From positions 1 through 64,000 of the forward strand of contig JAVHJL010000011.1 of the NCBI GenBank assembly GCA_036971715.1: a DNA stretch of 64,000 nucleotides. The letters run 5' to 3'. The stretch comes from Arthrobotrys musiformis (taxonomy: Eukaryota > Ascomycota > Orbiliomycetes > Orbiliales > Orbiliaceae). The translations under genes and the position numbers were made by a program. The notes under the pieces were generated by a model, which worked only from the letters and a program-made list of their open reading frames with translations, did no database searches and had not been told where the DNA came from. This document shows, piece after piece, positions 32,475 to 46,124 of this stretch; positions within the stretch are counted from its first letter, which is position 1, and the number at the start of each line of letters is the position of its first letter.

Positions 32475-33228
32475 ATCGCTCTTCAATCTGTATACATGGT
32501 CTGGGTACGAGACAATGTACATATCCCTAAGTGCCTCGGTACCTAGGTATAGGTATGCATGTACACGTAGTCGATTCGGTCTCAAGCTCTGATCTGCCTT
32601 GTATGATTATCACCCCTCTGTGGGTGTCTAAATTAAAAAGTGTATGCCCGACTGAAAGGAGGGGTCTCTAATTTACTCCCCTTTGCGGCTCTCCCCAAAA
32701 TACAGCAAAAAAAAACTGTAGGAAACCTGTGATTTCTTGGCAAAATTGTATTGTTTCTTTGTATTGGTGGTATGTTAATATTTACATTCCCACTATTATT
32801 ACTATTACTATCGCTATTAGACAATGCAGGCCGGCTATTTTCGCACCAAGAATACTACTACTACTACTACTTTAGTGCCTTGAGGACACACATCAATTAG
32901 CCCGATGCAATTCAGTCGGGGTTAAGTGCGACCGAAGGGAGCTCCAAGTCAATGTATATATGAGTTCATGTGTTATGTGTTGGAGTCTTAGCCTCGAATC
33001 CATTGGAATCTCCCAGAGCAAATTGAGGCATTGCATGTATTTCGTTGCACGTAATGTTTACGTACTCGAGCCTGTGACAGTTTTGTGTCGACATCTCATC
33101 GCCCCCGCCATTCTTTCTATACACTCCTCAAACCTGCCGCGGGCCTCACTTGCGAGCACCTTGAATTCAAAGTCACCTTCGCCCTGTTGACTTTATCAAT
33201 CATTCTCCAGCTGCCCCTGCACTAGGCC
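32475..33228. other. Intergenic region with TAC repeat
   Basis: About 750 bp between the spherulin-4-like gene and the GST gene on the same strand. It contains a short TAC trinucleotide run at 32852-32871 and the probable GST promoter. No gene recognised. Confidence 0.5.
32852..32871. repeat. TAC trinucleotide microsatellite
   Basis: About seven TAC units in noncoding sequence upstream of the GST gene. Confidence 0.8.
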
Positions 33229-33990
33229 ATGACATCGGAGACACAACACAACTATTGGGGGTACACGACGGGTCCGGGAATCCCTACAGTCTATAGCCTT
33301 ACAGATTCAGGGTCCATCCGGGTATTATGGGCTTTGGAAGAACTTGTGGGGCAAAATGTCCTAGAAACCTACAACTTGAAATCCTTCGAGCGGAGCAAAA
33401 CCACGAAAGCTGCGCCAGATGCTATGAAAGAAGGGTTTCGACTGGGGAAGTCACCCATCCTCACGGTCTCCCCCGTAAACGCACCTGATGAGCCACCTAC
33501 ACCCTTCGTCGAAAGCCGCCTCGTACTCCAGTTTCTTGCGGACCATTATGCCAACGGCCTTTGGGACCCCATCACCCCGCAAGATCAGGCTCGTGATACT
33601 TTTTTTCAAGAATTCGCTGGAACGACATTGTCCACTCTCACAAGCCTGACCCTCACGATGGACGTGATACCCGAGGCAACCCCATGGCCACTGAAACCGC
33701 TCCTCAAATTACTGTTTGTGCCGCTGATGTCGGTATTCAAGGGGAAACTAGTTGGGCCGTTCGAATTCTTAGAAGATGCCCTGTCCGATGAGAAACCCTG
33801 GTTTGGAGGGTCGAGACTTGGGCTCGCCGATTTCTGTATGGTATTCCCGCTTGATACTTGCGTTGCGAGAAAGTACTTCGATGCCGCAAAATACCCAAAC
33901 GTGAACAAATGGCACAAGACTGTCCACGAACTCCCAGCATACCAGCGAGCTGTTGCAAAAATGGGCGAATACAACGGTATCAAGGCATAG
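33229..33990 (+). CDS. Glutathione S-transferase
   Basis: Single exon, 253 residues, a normal length for a cytosolic GST. The N-terminal thioredoxin-like domain (about 15-115) has YSLTDSGSIRVLWALEELVG, with a Ser at the usual catalytic position, then GKSPILTV and VESRLVLQFLADHY, the SNAIL-like glutathione-contact segment. The helical C-terminal domain (about 120-245) has PWFGGSRLGLADFCMVFPLD with the conserved Asp, and YPNVNKWHKTVHELPAYQRAV. It should conjugate glutathione to electrophiles in the cytosol. It is not close enough to the polyketide cluster to be counted as part of it, and the NLR-like gene lies between. The start Met has a good context and lies 45 bp after an in-frame stop. Confidence 0.93.
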   Translation: MTSETQHNYWGYTTGPGIPTVYSLTDSGSIRVLWALEELVGQNVLETYNLKSFERSKTTKAAPDAMKEGFRLGKSPILTVSPVNAPDEPPTPFVESRLVLQFLADHYANGLWDPITPQDQARDTFFQEFAGTTLSTLTSLTLTMDVIPEATPWPLKPLLKLLFVPLMSVFKGKLVGPFEFLEDALSDEKPWFGGSRLGLADFCMVFPLDTCVARKYFDAAKYPNVNKWHKTVHELPAYQRAVAKMGEYNGIKA

Positions 33991-36900
33991 TCGGTGTTTT
34001 TGGATAGCGTAGTGGGAGTATCAATACTAGAGTCAGGGCCGGATAATAAGGATTCCAGGGAGACGAACTAGTCCCGCAGGTACCCTAGGCGTGAAATCTG
34101 GGGCTCTTCGAATTCTCTTTAATCTCGGATTTTAGCCTCCAGAGCCCCAAATTTATCACATCATGTGTTTGCTCGTGATTTGCGGGGCAGCCATCGTCTG
34201 TAGACAGGCATAAGTCTATGTCGAAAAGGGCCTGTCTAGCAGGTTTCATATACGCAATGCAACATTTTCAAATTCGAGTACCCCTCTCCTCCGCTCCCCT
34301 GACATGGTTCTCTATGTAAATATCATGCAGCTTCCTGTCATCCAATATCACATCCAGGGCGTGTAATTTACTGCCAACCTCGTATCCACGTGCTTTAGCC
34401 GACAAGAAAGTTGCTAGACAACTTTGAGGGCCTGTGATGTTAGTGTCGGCTAATTTGATTCAATATATAGTAATAGTAGGTTATTTCTCCCTTCTAGATC
34501 TTTTTCTAGTCTGGGGGCCGCTATCTTTTTCGAATGATAGAAACCGAGAATTCAGGTAAGCAGGTATTCCAGGTCGTTCCTTGCAACCAGCTGTGGCTTG
34601 CCGTGGCACTATTTTATAGTGGGAAACCGCGTCGGTTCAATTGGCAAGTTCTTAGTCGCAGCACTTAAAACACGCTGATGGTACCTGCAGCTCGCTAGGT
34701 TTTTTGTTTGCATGGGTACATGCAGACGTGAGGTATTTAATGTACGGTTTACTGATAAATCCAGAATCCCCGGGAGAACCAAGTAGTTGTAAATGTCCCG
34801 GTATAGCCGGGTCCCCTGTTATCGAAACCACAGGGCTAGCCCCCATGTAGTGAATCCCAAGAGCTAGCCAGCCACGCTCGATTTTCCATGAACCCAGCCG
34901 TATATATATACATATGCTATACATTTTACCAACGTACCACGTTGGGATTTCTGGGGAAGCACAAGTAAGTTTACTCCTCTATCAGATGATAGAAACTTTT
35001 GTGGAGTATCTCTCTAGAATCGAGGTGTGTGAATCCATGCATCTACCCCAGGCCAGGTATGTCTATGCAAACAAAATTTGACCATACCTAGCTAGATATT
35101 TCCACATTTAAAAAGCCAGGGAGCCTTCTCGTATTTCATGCACACAGAAACCACGACAGTGCAATCCTTTCAAACGGACCTCACCCGACCGAGAAAATTA
35201 GCCTTTTCGTCGAATGAGGGTCTACCGTCGCCCTTTCTCGAGGCATAACCATCAAGAAGCTCTCTTGATATCAGCCAAAAATTCTCGCATATAGCAAAAC
35301 AAGAATATAACCCTAGCTCGGGAGGAATACTAGGCTTAGTGGTGAACGTTCGAACGAGGCGATGAGAACCAAGACATGCGCGTATCGTATAATCCACCCA
35401 AGTGCTTCAATCTTAAAGAGCCCTTACGTCAAAGTATCCGGGAATGACTGTACATTTAATCCACATAAACCCTGTCCGGTACACAGTATAGGCGATACTG
35501 GACCGCCGAGCCTCCGGATTTCATCGTTCCGCCAGCCAATTGGGACACTGTAAGGCCTCTGGCTCGGGGGGCTTTCGTATAAAGGTGAGGCGCCTCCAAC
35601 GATCTCGATAGCGGCTGATCGGTGACTTTGAATTGGGATATGATAAACCTGTAAAGTGGGCGGAGGAAGCCGAGTTAATATCGACGGCGTCGGCGTTCAA
35701 TTGAAGAAGAAGAAGCTAGGTTCGAAGACTCGTATACAACCTGCATGAGGGAGCCGGAAGGGAAGGTTGGAATACTTGCATACGAACCCCACTGGTTTTG
35801 ACTTCGGCCGACCTATAAAACCCTGGGATTTATTTCTAGCATTCGATCGTATTTAAACAGGCTTGAGCTTCTGACATGCACGTGCCTGTGATACCCCCAG
35901 GTTGTTCGACCCTCCACTTGGAGCCTCACAAAAATCTGAAACCTCGGTTAGGCAGAAGGGTTAACTTCCAAGAAGTGGATCTTATTCGGCAATCATGATC
36001 AATTGCACCTTCCTGATTTGCTTGGAATATTCTAGAGACTATTATCCAGACATGGGCCTAGGGAGATGCAAGAAAGACTTTGGGGGCGTCAGTAGATACA
36101 CATCTTCAAGTATGAAAGAATCGAGCCCTAGTCCGAGTTTGTGTTGTATGTTGGAATTTTTGTTCCCTGCGCCTGCATTGCATTGAACCAAGTCCTGATC
36201 TTCTCGACGAATGTCGCAAGGGGTGAATTTTAATCCGTAATGAGAACTTAACTGGGAGTTATACTAAACTAGGATCAGGTAAAAAATCCCTCACAGCAAC
36301 ATATCATATCGAATCCAGAATGAGGCCGGCCGGACTTGGGGTTTTGACGACTTCAGCTCCTCGAATTAGTCGTCAATTGAAGGTGCGAGGGACTAGGTTG
36401 CGCAAGCGCAAGTCTCCCGACATCTGCCATGTATGGAGCAGCCAGATCTGATATCACAACCTAGCCGGAGCATGCTTGCGTCGGAATCTTCATGGGCACC
36501 ATGTTGGTGTCTCGTAACTGGCCATGTTCAATCTTGGATTGATTCGTTCTTGAACGCGGGGTGTCATTTACATCAGTTTACTCTGTACAATTTACAGATA
36601 TGCATGTGGATTTAGGAATTTCAGCCCCGCCCAATCTCTCTCCCCGAACTAAGCTGACGTGGATGACTGTGGTATCGTTTGTGGAAAAGAAAAAAATATT
36701 GTGAAGAAGCCTTGCCTAAAGTCATAGTAAATTTGTATGCATTGATGGCATGATACGAAGTCTCGGTTGTAGGCGAGCTTGGCGAACGTTAGAGAGTTAT
36801 GATAATACTTAATATGTCGTTCACTATGATACAACGAAGCTAGTCTATTGTAGATGAACCTTTTCAATAATTACTCCCCAGACTATAATGTACTAGACCG

Positions 36901-37839
36901 AGTGATCACGATAGGCGAATATCGTTATCAAAGCCGAATTTTCACAGGCCGGTCGGACGGGCTTTCATAACTATTTGATCGATTTTGATTGAAGCCCGAG
37001 ATAGTGGGAGGTTCTCGGTAGAGAGTGTTTCAGAGTGTTAGCGGGTGTAATGGCTTCCGAAAAGGGTCGCTCAGAACGGCGAACCGTTGTCGAGATTTTA
37101 GCGCCTCTGGAACAGTTCCGTGCAAGGGCCCACCCTAACAGTCAGCAACGGACTAATGCACGAAAATGCACAGACGGGACAGAGCGGACCAGTGACACCA
37201 AATGTCACCACACCACCTAAAGAGGCCTTCGTGCTTCTTGCCAGGCAAAGAACCTGTGGTTGAACGGGAGTGCTTGACCTCCCGCATTTCGATTCAACTA
37301 ATTATTGTACACAAGTAACGATGTAAGTATAAACTGACAGAGGGGACTATCTTGTACAGAGTGAAAGGACTGGAAATTGTAAACAAAAAAAAAAAAAAAA
37401 AAAAAAATTGTTTTTTTATGGTTTGGGTGAGGTAGATGTGTGAAAAACAAAGGAAAGGGTGCTATTGATCGTCCAGGGTCATCGAGACTGAATCGGAAAG
37501 GATGGTACAATTTTTTTTTTGCAATGAATGATAAGGAAAAGAACTTTTATATGTCAGTTAATTAAGCCCCCACGCAGTCCGAAAACCCAAAGAAATGCCA
37601 CCGCAAAATGTATATATCAAGGAAATAAATGAAAAAAGACAAAAAAAAAAAAATCTAAAAAATATGCTGAAAGAACCTCCAAATAGGAACACCAGGGAAC
37701 GCCCAATAAGCCGAATGTAATGGTATCCCGAGAATCAAAAGTCCGAATGCAAATAAAACCAGATAAACAAAAGAAAATTGTGAAAGTAAAGGGAATTTTT
37801 GAAAGAATGAGAGCAAGCGAATGCGATGGTTTGAAATTT
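33991..37839. other. 3.8 kb intergenic region, no gene recognised
   Basis: Between the GST and the 3' end of the CRIB-motif gene. Only short frames occur, all below 95 codons and without family motifs. Poly(A) runs occur at its right end (37385-37407 and 37641-37653), within or near the 3' region of the minus-strand CRIB gene. This stretch separates the accessory block from the conserved-looking genes that follow. Confidence 0.5.
37385..37407. repeat. Poly(A) run, 23 bases
   Basis: Uninterrupted A on the plus strand, about 430 bp beyond the stop of the minus-strand CRIB gene. A further A13 run lies at 37641-37653. Confidence 0.8.
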
Positions 37840-40041
37840 TTAGAAGAAGTTGAATGGCACCTCATCATTGACAATATGGACACCAGACCCAAGCTGGGCC
37901 TTAAGGTCAAAGAATAGCCCATCTTGGGTTTGCGAAAGGAAATAGGGCCCTTCGGTAGAATTATGACTTGAATGAGAGGGTGTAGATGCCATTTCTGAAA
38001 GATCTGAAGGATATCCTTCGATGTCCGAGACAAGTGTTGTGCATGTTGCATTCGATGCTGCACGTGAACGGCCGCTGTAACGTGCGGGAGGAATGGCGAC
38101 CTCACGTGGCGGGGCTGAATTAATCCGTTGGAAAGAAGGGTGTTGGTTCTCGTCTTCTTCATCAAGTGTAACAATACCGTTGTCAAGGTTTGAGAAACCA
38201 CGAAGTGAGGAATTGCGATAATGTTTTCTGCCGGCCTTCAGATTGGGAAGGCTTGCGCAACTGGAAAGTGTCCTATTATGGCCAGCTCCGTTTCGGGTCT
38301 TTGAGAGTTGACGTTGATGGCCGAAAGCATTATATTGTCGATCAGCATGGTCAAAAATACCAAAGCCTCCATCCGCGATACCGATCTCCGGGGACCGCGG
38401 GGAGATATCCTCTTCTGGGGCGCTAAGGAAGGATTTTGCTTCATCAGAATGCCTTTTCGCTGCCAGACTGACAAGGTTAACAGCAGATGGTGACGCAGAG
38501 ACTGGCGCTGATTTGCTTCCCAAATTGCTTTCCACCTCTTCCTCCTCTTCGATTCCTTCAAGATCGTCAACCCATTCGTCCAACCCATTGTTATCATACG
38601 TCCAGTCAATGTCGGCCTCCCAACTCTGGATCTCTGCCTGGGCGTCGCCGAGGATCGAGACACGCCGACTTAACCGCTTAGAAATCCTCTTCGAGGACCT
38701 CTTAGTGGGTGCCTGCTCTCTCTGGATATCTGTTTCTCCCGCTGCCCCAAGTCCTAGTGTACCTGAGCTTGAGCTTGAAGGGCGAAGTGGCGACAATGGA
38801 GGGAGTAGTTGGTTGTTGATAACAATATTCGGCTGGAGTCCCACGGTTTTAAGCGAAAGAACTCTCGAGGACGTAATAGGCGGCGACGGGAAAGCCCCTA
38901 AGACATCGTCCTCGACCTCCCGATCCAACAAACTAGGCTCCTCGGGAATTGGGCCGACTGTCCTTGATAAGGCAGCAAGATCATCTTGAAGCAAGATGAC
39001 AGAGTCTCGCCCTTCGCCCTCGAGTATAGGAACCTCATCATCCCTCGAGGATAAAAGGCCGGTAAATGCTGCCCTTGAAGAACTTCGCGGGGGTGGAGCC
39101 AAGTGCGAGGGAAATGAATTAGTCAAGCTTTCAGCTGACTTGGACTTCATACTCAAATCGCCAATGGATTCAACGGGAGAATAGACACTATCAATTGAAG
39201 GGGATGGCATTGGCAGCCCACTTGTCCGGAGAGATCCACTTAGGCTTTGCATATGCCTAACGCCTCTCGCCGTCAGTGGTGTCAATGGTACCACTGGTGT
39301 CTTCGGCGCCCTCGATTCCCTAACCATGGAATTCCATTGTAGCGGAAGGATATCCTCGGGTGTGTCCTCAAGTTGAGCTGTCTGTCTAGTTTCCATGTGG
39401 GAAAGGTGTCGAAAGTTGAAGGGATTACTGATGGGCTTGCCGTTGCAGAATGTTCTAGAGTCAGGGCTCATTGCTTTGGGTCGGTTAGTTAACTATCCAA
39501 TAGGAGTTCCACGTAATTATAACCTACCTTGGCTTCTACTCAACAAGTCGGGTACGCTATGTGTGCGAAGGAGCTGAGGAGGGGCACGAGTTTGTTGGCT
39601 GCCCGGGTGTCGGATCTCATGCTCCTCAAGAGGTCCAAGGCTCAGGCTAAGCTGTGAATTTTTGCGCATTCGATGAGCCTTAATTCGGGTTGACAAAGAA
39701 GATAGGCCCGAGTCTCGATTTTCCGTGATGGTTCTTTCACTCAATCGACTTGATGATGTCGACCTTGGCACAAGTGACTCGTATGTCTCTTGTGAGGTCA
39801 TCTTGTTGAACAACGACGACCCTCTCTTCCTCAACGGCGGTCGCTTATCCATGTTGGGTTTCGAAGGTACTGTTGAATGTTGCAAGCTTCGAAGAGCGTC
39901 TGTGACTGCCGCACTATATCGACGTTTGCCCGCTATATGAGATGTATAATATTGAGATTCTAAATTTCCTGGACGAGAGTCGTTTGAGACGCTATTGCTG
40001 CGTGATACCTGGCGGCCAGCCTCTTTTATCTTGGAGAGCAT
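37840..40041 (-). CDS. CRIB-motif protein, probable Cdc42/Rac effector
   Basis: Two exons on the minus strand, 40041-39528 and 39473-37840, joined by a 54-bp intron (GTAGGT donor, CTAAC branch site, AAG acceptor), give 715 residues. The chosen start, MLSKIKEAG, begins the conserved-looking part. The frame is open up to a Met at 40260, which would add 73 residues. Directly after the intron, residues 186-197 read ISNPFNFRHLSH, matching the CRIB consensus I-S-x-P-x2-F-x-H-x2-H that binds GTP-loaded Cdc42 or Rac. There is no kinase domain. The rest is Ser/Pro/Arg-rich and probably disordered, with a basic patch (KRSSKRISKRLSRR) and an acidic patch (EGIEEEEEVE). Such proteins usually act in polarity and hyphal growth. 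The motif lacks the Val-Gly that often follows. Confidence 0.8.
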
Positions 40042-41370
40042 TGTTATTATATATTTGAACCCAGCGCGGTGTGGGAGTATTTTTTCTCCACCACCTCCAC
40101 TAGTGTTCGTAGCCCAAGGCTCTTCTTGAACGACACCCTTTAATTCTGGGTTAGGGAGGTGCCTGTTCGGATTTGTCGTGCAACTGGCACACGTTCTTTT
40201 TTTCCTGGCCCAAGATTGTTTGCCCTGGTCCTTGTCCGAAGACCCTGGTTGCTTTTGCACCGTAAATATCCTGGGCTCTAGGCCAAGTTAGTAAACCTGT
40301 CCCTCGGGAACAACCACAAGGATAAAAAAGCAAAACAGCATGAGCCCTGCCGTCCCCGGCGGCAGGGAGGAAAGGAAAAACTCATTCGAAAGGAAAAACA
40401 AAAGCGGCTTCTCCCAGGTGTTTCTCTGCATTGGTTAAAAAGAAAAGAAAAGAAAGGAAAGAAAAAGAAAAACAGAGGTGATCACTTGTATGATCTACGA
40501 CCTGGCGCCCTCATAGGAGACGATTCTCGTAGCAAATATACAACCAAAAAAATTGCTAGCCAGCCTTGCTCGAGTACACATGCACAGTACGCAATATACA
40601 AGCCGGCAGAAATTAAACCAAAGAACTGTAATATAATCAAGAGTTTGTCGAAAGTCAAAACAGGACTTACAGAATATTGTATTATATTACGAAGGAGACA
40701 CGCGTTGCTCGAGGCAGCACCGGGAAAATATGCTCCAACAAACTAGTGGCGTCCAAGATGGCTCGACCGGGGTGTCCCTTCTCGAAAGTTCTGAGTTCGG
40801 TTCACGAAGAGTGGGAAATCTATTTCCAGACCAAAGCCTCTCTGGGAAAACTCTTGGGAATGCGTTGTGGTGAAGTTGCAATTGACCTGGGTTCAATTCA
40901 ATTGAGAGTGAGATTGAGAAAGACTCTACCGTAGTCGGCAGGCGACAACGTCAACAGGGCCAACAGGAAAGGAGCTTCCTTGCTGTCTTTATACTGAGAC
41001 AGGCAGGAATTGCGCAACTGGACAGGCAGGACTATATATCTTGGTGTGTATCCTGTATTCGGGGCTTCCAAAATCACCATCCAGCGGCGATCGACTAAAA
41101 TGCTGCCTGTAAAAAGTTAGCGGATGGCAGTTCTCTGCATACTTCATACAGACAGACATCTAAGTATCCATCTTCCCCAGTCTATCCTTGACAGCCGGTT
41201 CTCTTACATTCACAGCTTCTCACCCCAGATACCCAATTTACTGGGAAAATTGGCAGTAAGCTTTGATTTATCCAGGACCCCCGCTTGACTGAGTTATTAT
41301 TCCACCAAGGAATCGTATCCGCCGTTGTCGAGATGGCAAGAATGGAGGAAGGAAAGCGGGAGAAATAGGG

Positions 41371-41398
41371 AAAAAAAAAAAAAAAAAAAAAAAAAAAA
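41371..41398. repeat. Poly(A) run, 28 bases
   Basis: Uninterrupted A on the plus strand in the gene-poor region, preceded by a purine-rich G/A stretch from about 41330. No target-site duplication is visible in the flanks. Confidence 0.85.
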
Positions 41399-43819
41399 GG
41401 ACCCTTGGATTCCAGCAAATTCAAAATTTCGTCCAAGTAGCAATTGCTCGTTTCGACCATGTACTGCTCGCGCGATACCGAATCTCAGGATTTGATTCCG
41501 GGAAGTGGGATCACCAGGAATTGCATATGGCTCCCACGTTTTTTTAGAGCCGTCCGTTATCTTCAATTGATTTAAAAGGCAAGTGCGTTATGGAAAACTA
41601 GTCGGCGATCTAGATCCAGAGATAGCGAGTTTTGTTGGTGTTTGGTATAATATTGGTGTATCAAAGTGTCCGCTGGTATCAAATGGGATCTGTTACTAAC
41701 AACTAGTACCGACGAGCCTACAGATAACGGGAAGCAGCCCGTCGTTCTGTTTAGCTGGCAGGTCTGGCGCAGTGTCGCTTAATCTGTGCGTTTCGAAGCC
41801 TCTGTCGCCTGCAGATTTTAGTACCGGCTTCTACGTGAGCGCGAGCGCTAGTTCGGTCACACAGTTCAAATCGTCGGAATTTGCAGGTTTCAAAAAGGGA
41901 GGGTCGAGGCTAGCTCTAGACGTCTAAGTAAGTAATGAAATGAATCCGGAAAGATATAGCTGTCGTAGAAGCCCGCAACTAGTGAAAAGCAGTATTTTGA
42001 GGATTGAAAAATCGAATAAAACTTACGGATTCGGGGTCTGGGTTTTACGAAAAGTCCTTGTCTTCCACTTATAGGGAAGCACAGACACCTCAAAAACGGC
42101 GAGAAAATTCTCCTGTGTACACACAGGCGATGGTCGTTGGAGTTACTCAAACACTAGTCACCTTATGCACAATCCCGACTTCGAAAAGTCAACCTGAGGG
42201 GCGAAAGGCAGCCATCCTACTGGCAGGACCCGAAGACGAAGCACCGTTAACATGGGTGTGAACCTCCCTTTACCCTCGGCTCGGTACTCCTTCGAGAATG
42301 CCGGGCCCCTGAACCTTGCCCATTTTAATCCGCCGCAGGCTCAGGCACAATGCATTTGAAACTCGCTTCACAGGCCCCATTTTCTGGGGAGCAGCACGGT
42401 GACGACGTCCGGCACCCAAGCTTGTCACTCAAAAACCGCCTCGACTTGCATATCTTGACTGTTGGGCCCATCCAAAAGAAAAATTTTCGCGATCCACTTT
42501 TATACACGTCAATGCGTGACTTCGAATTTCAATGATACAGTTTTTAGGAGTCGCATAATACATAGTACACTGAGGCCAATCTTTCAAGGCTGGGGCCGGA
42601 ACCGAAGCACCCGCAAACGATATGGACCACGATAGGAATACCGTGCCACATACGAAAATCAAACGGCAAGCCGAACCCGACGAAGTTACATATGCACTAT
42701 GCATACCATATGTCGAAACTAACACACCGCAGCGTTGCATCTTGGGCAATTAGTTCGAACGGACATTACAGTCGCACGGATCAGTACCAGTACGCGACAA
42801 CGTCGAATTTAACCCGATGGTTCTACTTATTTTTATTTTTTATTTTTTATTTTTTGTCTTTTCCCACTTCTTGTTAGCTATTATAGTTTTCCTTGTTGCT
42901 ACATGAATCGCGCCCAGCCGAGATACGCAAAATATATGGTCGTTGATAGAGTGGTATTTCCAAGAGCATGCCCATAATTTCAAACGAATGTTCACAAGGC
43001 AGATGGCAATATTATTAGGCTATATACTTGAGACAGGAAATTTGGGGAAACCCTGAGATCCCATGCCTAACTCTCCCCCAAAATTTGGCATTTATAATTA
43101 TCGACACCGCCATAAATATTTAAATTTATAAACATAAAGGTCCGACATGCAACTGCAAGATGTTTTGGAATACTTTCAGATGTGAATATTCGAACCTTAT
43201 GACGCTATAGCCCCAATTACCAGCGCTAACTCTCGTGCTGTCGACTGAATGTATTTCCAGGAAAAATAAAATCAGGTACATACATGTATGTATGTACGAA
43301 TATCCTACTACAGTATACTCTATATGTGCATACGCATGAACCATACTGCGTAAGGTCGGCCTCAATGCTGAAACGCGGGGCTTCTGCTTTGACTTGGTCC
43401 GACCTTATATATCTCCCAGCGGGATTTACAGTTTTTACCTAGCCGAAAGATCTTAAATCTCATCCGATTGGAGGCATCCTATTCCTTCCGTTGTCACAAG
43501 CCTTTTATATCCAATCATGGGGTAATGGGAGTATAAAACCACAGTGATATACCTCAGAACCATCGACTGTCCATAGTTCTAGATTCATCCCAGAAGCCAA
43601 TAGACGAAAAACATGCTTAATTTCAAAATTCATGTGACAAATATTTGTTGATTCCGCGATCACATTCCAACGGGGATGCATAATTAACCGCTCTACGAGC
43701 TCTCACTCTCTAAAGCCTAAAGCCTCGAATCCCGTGATTTAAACCAAGCGTCCAGCCGCTTTTCTCCCAAACCTCGAACCCAAGATGTCAATCCTCCAGA
43801 CATAAACCACTTCTAAAAA

Positions 43820-43846
43820 AAATAATAATAATAATAATAATAATAA
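43820..43846. repeat. AAT trinucleotide microsatellite
   Basis: About nine AAT units in noncoding sequence, useful as a length marker. Confidence 0.85.
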
Positions 43847-46096
43847 AAAGATTGTGACCTCTCTCCACATTGCCTCGCAAGGGCCAGCCATAAGGCTACG
43901 CTAATGTAAGACTCCTCTCAAAAATGTCTCTTTCACAAACCAGTCCGATCCCAGCTCAGAGGCCTTCTTTGGGGGGACCTCGTTTCGGCCTTGACCCCTT
44001 CCCGTGCTACCTCGTCTCCGTGGATCCACATCCTTTGTATCAATAGAAAACGGCTCACCAGAGCCTTTGGCAAAGAGTCCCGTTTAGGTTCAAGTTAGCT
44101 TAAGCGGCAATTCGCTCGGTCTAACCAGAGGCGTCAGGATGACACCAGAAACTCAGTGCTTGCTCGTGTGCACTGAAAATCACGAGCTGGTTCCTTGCAT
44201 TTTCGACCCAGTCTTGGCATCACAAAAAGCTTGACATGGACAGGGCAAGTTGCGATCATGATGTTGTGTCAACTTCTGCCCAGCTGGTCCGGAGCGAACA
44301 CTTCCCATCAATAAGGGGTTAGATAACAGTCTCTGGAAAGTTCATGGGCCACTAATACAGAAACTCGTTTTCTAGGGAGGATTCGACGTTATCGCGAGGG
44401 AGCTATGTCCAGACAAAGTATAGCCCGGTGTGGGTTGTTGCAATGCAATGCAAACCCCACAACGCCGTGACAGAGAGCTAGAGCCTGACTTCTGGAATTC
44501 CACAAGTTTCGCTAATGCTTGCCTCCCGTGGAACAACAGGTATTGGCTTCACTTACACAGTACATCGTAAACATCGACGCACAGTTATAGTCCCATTGCA
44601 GCCGGACAGAAAGGGAAAGAAAAAGGGCGAAGGATGGAACGCTTTGATCGGACGACCCCCGCGTCTGGCCTCTCGTGGGGAGAAGTTTAGTTTACGAAAT
44701 CGCCCATTGGGAGAAATACCAACTTAGGGAAGAAGGCAGCTGTGCGAAAGTGGAATCACGTTTTCCGTGGGGTGGTCCGTGATCAATGATAAGCGCCTTC
44801 CTGAGGACGCTCGCGGAGGGAAATCCCCAGCCTGCTGCGCTAGGAAACCCAAAAACATCAACCCATTTAGGAGGGACGTGGAGGTACCCATACATTGGAA
44901 TACGGATACTGCATTGCATATTAAAATTGTTTTTTCGTTTAAGAACGGACTTCCTCTCACATCGCCGACGATAGATTAGACGAAAATGAAACCCTTTCCC
45001 AACGAGCGCTCAAGCGGAGGGCAAATCAGATCATGCTACACGGTAGTTATCAGCGACATTCTTGGAGACCAAGTTGGAGACCCAAATCGAAATTCGGGGG
45101 GCCTACTAGCCCATAAGTAGCTACAGGAGGTCGGCACAGCCCCATGGGCCCTGGGGTTCCAACCGGTATATCTCATTACAGGGACCCGGTGTCCCTGATT
45201 GATCGGCGCTGCGAAAGTTTGCTCAATGGGCTTGATTGTAATCGTGACACCAAAGCGCTACTCGAACTTGTTTCCTCATTTCGCCAGATCCATCCTGATA
45301 CAACCAGTAATATCATCTCCAAAAGCCTAATATCTCGCTACAACATCCACCAAGAGCGAATGGGCTTACGTAGTTGTGCATACCAGCAAAATGGAGTTTG
45401 CTCACACTCGCTTTCTCTCGTACCCTGACCCTCAGCCGCCGCAAGCAAAGAAAGAGTATTCGTGCAGGTGGGTGTGTGTGGACGTTAGAGCCGTGTTTGC
45501 AAGAGAGAAAGATGGGGAAAAAAGTGGACCAGGGTTCGATCTAACTGATGGAGCCTCTCAGCTTTCAAGCTTCAAGCCACCCATTGGCCTCCCTATATTG
45601 GCACACTGGTATTCAACAAGTGGAGTTTTCGGCTACGGATACTCACCCGCCTGCAGTCGATGATTCGATTTGATCGGAAGAACCCTATGGATACTGCCGC
45701 ACCACGGCATGTAAAGAGGAGCTTCCAAGTTTTTTTTTACCCTCTCATCCTTCCCTCTCTCGCCTCTCTATCATGCGTATTGAAGAAGGTGGACGGAGAT
45801 ATTCATCGCAGACTCTCGAAAGGAGTCAACCAAATTGCCGAAAATCAAGCCAGCAAGGAAAAAAAAACATCAGTTGATCCCAAACCCCAAAAAGGAACCC
45901 ATGAAGATCTTATATAACTTCTCGAGGTTTTGAGTCGAGTTGCTTAGATGCTCGCATTGCTTGCCCCAATGCAATATATACTGCATCGGCGCTTGAAATC
46001 TACAAAACACAACCCTGCGGCATGGACAAACTCGGACTTCAGGAACCTGTTTATTGACTACCTGCAAACCTCCCAAAAACAGAAACCCGCCAATAA

Positions 46097-46124
46097 ATAT
46101 ATATATATATATCCCCCCCCCCCC

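Noticed and set aside
45525..45550. GGTTCGATC resembling a tRNA box B
   Set aside because: No box A at a suitable distance and no cloverleaf could be folded from the flanks.
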